From positions 1 through 10,130 of the forward strand of contig VBLR01000089.1 in the NCBI GenBank assembly GCA_005878665.1: a DNA stretch of 10,130 nucleotides. The letters run 5' to 3'. Every line of letters begins with the position of its first letter. The stretch's first letter is position 1. A program made the position numbers and the translations under genes. Source of the DNA: Methanobacteriota archaeon. GTDB lineage: Archaea > Thermoplasmatota > Thermoplasmata > RBG-16-68-12. The notes beneath the pieces were generated by a model. That model worked only from the letters and a program-made list of their open reading frames with translations, searched no databases and had not been told where the DNA came from. This document shows, piece by piece, positions 5,536 through 10,130 of the stretch.

Positions 5536-8466
5536 TCAGCGTTCCTTCGCCCGAGAGCCTTCCTGGCGCAACTTCGCGTGAGCCGCCGCGAGCCGAGCGA
5601 CCGGGACCCGGAACGGCGAGCACGAGACGTAGTTCAGGCCGATCCCGTGACAGAACTCGATGCTTGCAGGATCCCCGCCATGTTCGCCGCAGATCCCGAC
5701 CTCGAGATCCCGCCGGACCTTGCGACCTTTTTGCACGCACATCCGCATGAGCTGGCCGACGCCGGCGCGGTCGATCGTTTGGAACGGATTGTGCGGGAGG
5801 ATGCCTTGCTCGACGTAGTCCAAGAGGAACTTCGGCTCCGCGTCATCCCGGCTGTACCCCATCGTCGTCTGGGTGAGGTCGTTCGTCCCGAACGAGAAGA
5901 ATTCTGCATGGCGGGCGATTTCGTCGGCGACGAGAGCGGCCCTCGGAATCTCGATCATCGTGCCGAACTTGTAGCCGACCGAGATCCCCTCGCGTTCCAT
6001 CACCTTCCTCGCCTCATCCTCCAGGGCGTGTCGTTCGATCCGCAACTCCTCGGGAAGACCCACCAATGGGATCATGATTTCCGGCCGAACGTCGACGCCT
6101 TCTTTCTTGAGCCGGCATGCCGCCTCGAAAATGGCCCGGACCTGCATCTCCGTGATTTCCGGGAACATGATCCCGAGGCGACATCCGCGGAGGCCGAGCA
6201 TCGGGTTCGTCTCACGAGAACCCTTCACCGCCTCGAGGAGCCGTTCTTTCCGGGGCAGGAGCGATTCAATCCCTTTCGTCAGGTTGGAATCGGCTTTGCG
6301 GATGTCCGCGATGAGCGCCCGATCCTCCTCGGAGGTGGAGGAGCGAACAAACGCCTCCGGATCTTCCCGCGCGATCCTCAGCTTGGTCACTTGGACGAGC
6401 AGCGTCTCGTAGCGGGGCAGGAACTCGTGAAGCGGGGGGTCGATCAGCCGGATGATGACCGGGAGCCCGGCCATCTCCCTCAGGATCCCGACGAAATCCT
6501 CCCGCTGCATGCGACCGAGATGTTCGAGTGATCCAATGTATCGCCGCGAGAGGTCCTCCAGATGGGAGTCGAGATCGGCGAGCCGGCCTTCGAGATCTCG
6601 ACGTCGATCGTTCGTCGCCGTCTTGAGCTGCTCGGCGAGGGCGTCGCGCTGCCGCTTGGCCTTTCGGTACTCCGGCGCGGCGAGAATCATCTCATGGACG
6701 ATGGGGAGCCGGTCCGTCTCCATGAACATGTGCTCCGTCCGGTCGAGTCCGATTCCTTGGGCGCCGAACTTGCGGGCGCGCGCGGCATCTCTCGGATAAT
6801 CGGCGTTGGCCCACACTTGGAGGGTCCGAATTTCATCGGCCCACGCGAGGAGATTCTGGAGATCGACTTCCCGATCAAAGTCCGGCTCGAGCGTCCGGAT
6901 GGCTCCGGCGAAGACCTCTCCCGTACTCCCGTCGATGGAGAGGCTCTCGCCCCGTCGGACCGTCTTGTCGCCGACCCGAAACTCCGCGGCGTCGTAGTCG
7001 ACCTGGATTTCCTCGCAGCCCGCGACGCAGGGAATCCCGAGGCCTCGCGTGACCACCGCCGCGTGGCTGGTCGCCCCTCCGCGGGCCGTCAGGACCCCTT
7101 TCGAGTGGAGGACCCCGTGGACGTCGTCCGGCGAGGTCTCGACCCGGACCAAGATCACGGGCTTCCGTTCGTCCCGACCCAGCTTCTCCGCCTCGTCGGG
7201 ATCGAAGACGACGATCCCCGTGGCGGCGCCCGGGGACGCGTTCAGCCCTTTCGCAAGGAAGTGACCGGATCGCTTCGCCTCTGACTTCGCCACGTCGTCG
7301 AACTGGGGGAGAAGGAGCTGAATCACGTGGTCCGGTTGGACCCGCAGGAGGGCCTCTTCCTTCGTGATGAGTCCTTCATGGACCATGTCGAGGGCGATCT
7401 TCACCGTCGCTCGGGCCGGAGGTTTCGCGGCCCGCGTCTGGAGCATCCACAACTTGCCCCGCTCGACCGTAAACTCGATGTCCTGTGCCTCCCGGAAGTG
7501 CTTCTCGAGCCGCTCCGCGACCTGCGACAAGCTCGCGAACAGCTCGGGGAGGTCGTCGCGGAGCTCCGCGATTTTCAAAGGCGTGCGGATGCCGGCCACG
7601 ACGTCTTCGCCCTGCGCGTTCGGGAGATATTCGCCATACAACTCTTTCGCGCCGGTGAGCTGGTTCCTCGTGAATGCAACCCCAGTGCCGGAATCGGATC
7701 CCATGTTGCCGAACACCATCATCTGGACATTCGCCGCCGTGCCGAGGTGGTGCGGGATCTTGTTGAACGTCCGATAGTCCACCGCCCGTTTCCCGTTCCA
7801 CGATCGGAAGACCGCCGCGACCGATTCCCGCAGCTGACGCATGGGGTCCTGAGGAAAGTCTTCGCCGACCTCGTGACGATACAGCTCCTTGAATTCCGCC
7901 ACGATCGCCTTCAACTCGGGGGCGCCGAGGTCCGTGTCTCTCTTGGCGGCCGCTTTTTCCTTGTGGCGGTCCAAGACCGTTTCGAACCGGTGGCCGTCGA
8001 TGTCCTTGACGATCCGCCCAAACATCGCGATGAGCCGACGATACGCGTCCCACGCGAACCGTTCGTTCGCCGTCCGCGAGAGGGCCTCGAGGGTCGTGTC
8101 GTTGAGGCCTAGGTTCAGGACCGTGTCCATCATCCCGGGCATCGAGAGCTTCGCGCCGGAACGGACCGAGACCAACAGCGGGTTCGCCGGATCCCCGAAT
8201 TTCCGGCCGCCCTTCGCCTCGACGGCGGACAGCCCTTCCTCGACCTGCTTCCACATCCCGGGAGGGAAACGGCCGGTCCGGGTGTACGCGTTGCAGGCCT
8301 TCGTGGTGATCGTGAAGCCGGGCGGGACGGGGAGGCCGAGGCGGGTCATTTCCGCGAGGCCGGCGCCCTTGCCGCCGAGGAGGTCCCGCATGGAGGCGTT
8401 CCCCTCATCGAACGCGTAGACATGCTTCGTCAGGACGGATCCCCATAATGGTAGTCTGGAGCTCAT
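5536..8466 (-). CDS. ppdK: Pyruvate, phosphate dikinase (long form, 976 residues)
   Basis: The enzyme interconverts pyruvate, ATP and phosphate with PEP, AMP and pyrophosphate in the cytosol, acting in gluconeogenesis or reversible glycolysis. In order: the ATP-grasp nucleotide-binding domain (about 12-350, with NASMRDLLGGKGAGLAEMT, VRSGAKLSMPGMMDTVLNLG and GNMGSDSGTGVAFTRN); the phosphohistidine domain (about 400-520) with TARGGATSHAAVVTRG, catalytic H468; and the PEP/pyruvate TIM barrel (about 540-965) with GIGLDRTEHMF (R576), NPMLGLRGCRLGI, SFGTNDLTQTTMGYSRDD and GICGEHGG (C926). It is about 70-90 residues longer than typical bacterial enzymes because of two extra segments, residues about 597-652 and 685-753. 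ATG 8466 gives the listed start. Family alignment instead favours an in-frame CTG at 8433, which would begin M-TKHVYAFDEGNAS like known enzymes, and the ATG lies inside a TATA-like box. The PrsW-like gene follows 12 bases downstream. Confidence 0.95.
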   Translation of the reverse strand: MSSRLPLWGSVLTKHVYAFDEGNASMRDLLGGKGAGLAEMTRLGLPVPPGFTITTKACNAYTRTGRFPPGMWKQVEEGLSAVEAKGGRKFGDPANPLLVSVRSGAKLSMPGMMDTVLNLGLNDTTLEALSRTANERFAWDAYRRLIAMFGRIVKDIDGHRFETVLDRHKEKAAAKRDTDLGAPELKAIVAEFKELYRHEVGEDFPQDPMRQLRESVAAVFRSWNGKRAVDYRTFNKIPHHLGTAANVQMMVFGNMGSDSGTGVAFTRNQLTGAKELYGEYLPNAQGEDVVAGIRTPLKIAELRDDLPELFASLSQVAERLEKHFREAQDIEFTVERGKLWMLQTRAAKPPARATVKIALDMVHEGLITKEEALLRVQPDHVIQLLLPQFDDVAKSEAKRSGHFLAKGLNASPGAATGIVVFDPDEAEKLGRDERKPVILVRVETSPDDVHGVLHSKGVLTARGGATSHAAVVTRGLGIPCVAGCEEIQVDYDAAEFRVGDKTVRRGESLSIDGSTGEVFAGAIRTLEPDFDREVDLQNLLAWADEIRTLQVWANADYPRDAARARKFGAQGIGLDRTEHMFMETDRLPIVHEMILAAPEYRKAKRQRDALAEQLKTATNDRRRDLEGRLADLDSHLEDLSRRYIGSLEHLGRMQREDFVGILREMAGLPVIIRLIDPPLHEFLPRYETLLVQVTKLRIAREDPEAFVRSSTSEEDRALIADIRKADSNLTKGIESLLPRKERLLEAVKGSRETNPMLGLRGCRLGIMFPEITEMQVRAIFEAACRLKKEGVDVRPEIMIPLVGLPEELRIERHALEDEARKVMEREGISVGYKFGTMIEIPRAALVADEIARHAEFFSFGTNDLTQTTMGYSRDDAEPKFLLDYVEQGILPHNPFQTIDRAGVGQLMRMCVQKGRKVRRDLEVGICGEHGGDPASIEFCHGIGLNYVSCSPFRVPVARLAAAHAKLRQEGSRAKER

Positions 8467-8470
8467 ATAA
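8464..8470 (-). promoter_or_regulatory. TATA-like element overlapping the annotated ppdK start
   Basis: The minus strand reads TTATATG inside ATTGTTATATGAG, the most AT-rich spot in the 56-base gap between the KH gene and the dikinase. Transcription would begin near 8440, downstream of ATG 8466, which bears on the choice of start codon. Confidence 0.4.
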
Positions 8471-8522
8471 CAATGTTCGGAGCCACGTCGCGTGCGAACG
8501 GCGCATCGTGTCGGAGGACGTT

Positions 8523-9059
8523 TCAGAACCCCATCTGATACACTTTGATGTCCGCCCGCTTTCGTTCGAGGAACCGATACACGGTCTTGTGCTCGCTGCC
8601 CCGGAGCAGCATGAATACGGCCTCACGGGCGATGGCCATCTCGAACGTCCCGCCGATTAAGGCCACCGTGTGGCCCCACACGCTGACCTCGACTCCGGTC
8701 AGCTCCTCGATCAGCCGGCGCGTCTTCCCCCGGGTGCCGATGAGCCGCGCCCGGATTTGAGCGACGCGGTTCTTCGAGTGCGCAAAGTCTTTGATATCGA
8801 GGACCTCGAAGTATGCGTCCTCGTCCAAGAGACGGAAAGCCCGATCCTCCGAGAAGCCGCGGGCCATTGCTTGGACGACGTCCCTCGCCTTGAGGGCCAA
8901 GACCGGATCCTGAGCGTCCGCCTCGTCAATCGTGACCTCGCCGGACGCCGAGTCTACCGAAATCCGCGTCCCCGTCGCGTGCTGCAAGCGTTCTTTCGTT
9001 GTCCCCTCCGGGCCGATCAAGACGCCGATCCGCTCCGCGGAAATCCGAGCGTAGAGCAT
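8523..9059 (-). CDS. Archaeal two-KH-domain RNA-binding protein (Dim2/Krr1-like)
   Basis: From ATG 9059 the product has 178 residues with two KH domains. KH1 begins VLIGPEGTTKERLQ (GxxG at G16-G19) and KH2 contains RLIGTRGKTRRLIEEL (GxxG at G108-G111). This is the layout of the archaeal Dim2p/Krr1-like family, which binds the 3' part of small-subunit rRNA during maturation and is commonly encoded next to RIO1 and aIF1A, as here. The middle (residues about 60-95, MARGFSEDRAFRLLDEDAYF) is typical of the family. A GGAGGG at 9065-9070, 6 bases before the ATG and inside the end of rio1, fixes the start. The longer open frame reaching 9206 is only antiphase sequence within rio1. The rio1 stop and this ATG are one base apart, so the two are surely co-transcribed. 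Confidence 0.92.
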   Translation of the reverse strand: MLYARISAERIGVLIGPEGTTKERLQHATGTRISVDSASGEVTIDEADAQDPVLALKARDVVQAMARGFSEDRAFRLLDEDAYFEVLDIKDFAHSKNRVAQIRARLIGTRGKTRRLIEELTGVEVSVWGHTVALIGGTFEMAIAREAVFMLLRGSEHKTVYRFLERKRADIKVYQMGF

Positions 9060-9060
9060 C

Positions 9061-9825
9061 TCATCCCTCCAAGATCGCCCGCTCAAGGCCGGCCGGCGTG
9101 ACGTCGACCCGGAGGCGCCGGAAAAACCGCGCGATGTTCCCCACGTCGCGCTTGAACCACTCCGCGGCCCGGGGATGGTCCAAGGGGACGGCCTGCCCGA
9201 CATCAATCACGACGACCCGTCCACTCCACCACAGCAGATTGTACTCGCTCATATCTGCGTGGACCAGTTCGGCTTTCCGGATTGCCCGCAGGTTCGTCAC
9301 GACGTCGGCGTACACCGCGGCGGGATCTTCCAGCGCGATTTCCCGAAGGGCGGGCGCGGGCCGGGTCTCGTCGCCGATGTACTCCATGACGAGGATGTTG
9401 TTATGGACCCGCTCCGGGGTCGGCACGCGAGCGCCGGCGTCCTCCATTCGGACGAGGTTCTTGTACTCCTTCTGCGCCCACGCCAAAAGGGTAGGACGGG
9501 TCGCCCGCTTCACCCTCTTGAAGCGCGGGTCCCCGTCAATGTACACGGCGATGTTCCGGAATGTCGCGTTCGCAATGCGGTAGATCTTCACCGCCTTCGC
9601 GCGACCGTCGGGGCCGGTCGCGTGGAACACGTTCGCTTCCTTCCCGGTGCTCACCGGATAGTCCAGGGTCGAGAGGACCCCGTCCGTGATCAGGTCGGCG
9701 ATCGTCAGGAGGGCCGCGTGGTCGAAGACCTCGTCGTACGTCTTGCGCGTCTCCGAATCCTTCTCCTTCGTCAGGAGGGCATCGACCTGGGTCTCCAAGA
9801 TGCGGAGACGGCGCTCATCAACCAT
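9061..9825 (-). CDS. rio1: RIO1-type serine/threonine protein kinase/ATPase
   Basis: The 254-residue product is an archaeal RIO1 kinase, an ATPase/kinase acting in late maturation of the small ribosomal subunit. Visible motifs are the flexible nucleotide loop STGKEANVFHA (residues 59-69), the ATP-anchoring lysine in KAVKIYR (K80), a hinge VMEYIGD (146-152), the catalytic loop VHADMSEYNLLWW (D191, N196) and the metal-binding VVVIDVGQAVPLDHP (D208). The RIO-specific stretch NIAVYIDGDPRFK (91-103), between K80 and the hinge, is present. Length is near the archaeal norm. ATG 9825 is chosen because upstream sequence in this frame out to 10071 is antiphase of the aIF1A gene. It follows aIF1A by 44 bases with no clear Shine-Dalgarno site, and precedes the KH gene by one base. 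The trio is a classic archaeal translation/ribosome-biogenesis cluster. Confidence 0.95.
   Translation of the reverse strand: MVDERRLRILETQVDALLTKEKDSETRKTYDEVFDHAALLTIADLITDGVLSTLDYPVSTGKEANVFHATGPDGRAKAVKIYRIANATFRNIAVYIDGDPRFKRVKRATRPTLLAWAQKEYKNLVRMEDAGARVPTPERVHNNILVMEYIGDETRPAPALREIALEDPAAVYADVVTNLRAIRKAELVHADMSEYNLLWWSGRVVVIDVGQAVPLDHPRAAEWFKRDVGNIARFFRRLRVDVTPAGLERAILEG
9065..9070 (-). promoter_or_regulatory. Shine-Dalgarno site of the KH-domain gene
   Basis: The minus strand reads GGAGGG 6 bases before ATG 9059, embedded in the last codons of rio1. It decides the start of the KH gene over the longer frame. Confidence 0.75.
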
Positions 9826-9869
9826 GCGGAGAAACGAACATTCCGCTCGACTAAGAGCTTTGTGGGTCG

Positions 9870-10130
9870 TCAGAAGATGTTGATCGATTTCGGGATCAGG
9901 CCGCGGCGGCTCATGTAGGTGGACTCGGTCTTTGTGTACCGGTGTTTGATGTCGCACTTCTCGTCTTGGAACTGCCAGACCTTCACGACGAGGAGGTCGC
10001 CTTCGCGAATCCACATGCGCTTCTTGAGCTTCCCCGGGATGCGACCAAGGCGGCTTTTCCCGTCCTGGCACATCACGCGAATCCGCGAGGCCCCTAGAAG
10101 TTGGTCCGCGATCCCGAGGATCTCCCCGTC
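9870..10130 (-). CDS. eif1A: Archaeal translation initiation factor 1A (partial, N-terminus beyond the window)
   Basis: The last 86 residues of aIF1A are visible, entering at DGEILGIADQLLGASRIRVM and continuing CQDGKSRLGRIPGKLKKRMW, REGDLLVVKVWQFQDEKCD and IKHRYTKTESTYMSRRG to a TGA at 9870-9872. These are the S1-like OB-fold strands and the C-terminal helix region of eIF1A, which binds the A site of the small subunit and helps scanning/initiation complex assembly. Only about 15-25 basic N-terminal residues should be missing, judging from the family. The GTG at 10074-10076 is internal, not a start, since conserved OB-fold sequence continues upstream. It is the first visible gene of the aIF1A-rio1-KH cluster. 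Confidence 0.94.
   Translation of the reverse strand, partial: DGEILGIADQLLGASRIRVMCQDGKSRLGRIPGKLKKRMWIREGDLLVVKVWQFQDEKCDIKHRYTKTESTYMSRRGLIPKSINIF

Noticed and set aside
5578..8112. Long plus-strand open frames opposite the dikinase (for example 5578-6531, 6562-7284, 7327-8112)
   Set aside because: They are antisense shadows of a well-supported enzyme gene, and none carries a recognisable domain.
8523..9206. Extended 227-codon version of the KH protein
   Set aside because: The first 49 codons are antiphase to rio1 and compositionally unlike the KH family; a GGAGGG site and ATG 9059 mark the true start.
9061..10071. Extended 336-codon version of RIO1
   Set aside because: The upstream 82 codons overlap the aIF1A gene in another frame, and the family N-terminus matches ATG 9825.
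1..10130. CRISPR arrays, insertion sequences, integrases, toxin-antitoxin or defence modules
   Set aside because: I looked for spaced direct repeats, terminal inverted repeats and transposase or integrase motifs on both strands and saw none. HerA here matches the archaeal repair type and has no adjacent nuclease that would suggest a defence pair.

Overview
This window looks like a chromosomal stretch from a GC-rich archaeon. The evidence is archaeal translation factor 1A, a RIO1 kinase, an archaeal two-KH-domain RNA-binding protein, the HerA helicase, TATA-like boxes about 25-35 bases before several starts, and Shine-Dalgarno sites only at genes inside operons. The mix of archaeal information genes with a pyruvate phosphate dikinase and a PrsW-type membrane protease would fit a high-GC Thermoplasmatota-type lineage, but that placement is inference. 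Almost everything is on the minus strand, so the transcriptional order runs from high to low coordinates. Only two small genes lie on the plus strand.

Region by region, from the right end:
- 9870-10130: end of the aIF1A gene.
- 9061-9825: RIO1-type kinase.
- 8523-9059: two-KH-domain protein. These three form a translation and ribosome-biogenesis cluster, with one base between rio1 and the KH gene.
- 5536-8466: a long pyruvate phosphate dikinase carrying two insertions.
- 4750-5523: a PrsW/CAAX-type intramembrane protease, 12 bases after the dikinase and preceded by its own Shine-Dalgarno site.
- 4224-4694: an unrecognised tryptophan-rich, highly charged 156-residue protein.
- 4081-4227: a small plus-strand zinc-ribbon protein that shares a CTAG stop palindrome with the 156-residue gene.
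- 3316-3927: thymidylate kinase, divergent from the zinc-ribbon gene.
- 3117-3335: a 72-residue plus-strand open frame with coding-like third positions.
- 1530-3020: HerA ATPase, divergent from the 72-residue frame.
- 1-1218: a GT-B glycosyltransferase of the COG4671 type, running off the left end behind a roughly 300-base noncoding gap.

Most of the window is conserved core or metabolic genes. Three things are less ordinary. The dikinase has extra segments in its C-terminal (pyruvate/PEP) half, and its start looks anomalous: the only ATG lies inside the best TATA box, while family alignment points to an in-frame CTG. The Trp-rich orphan protein has no family I recognise. The two small plus-strand genes are easily missed by automatic annotation. 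I see no mobile elements, CRISPR arrays, rRNA or convincing tRNA genes, and no evidence of a new multi-gene defence or mobile system.
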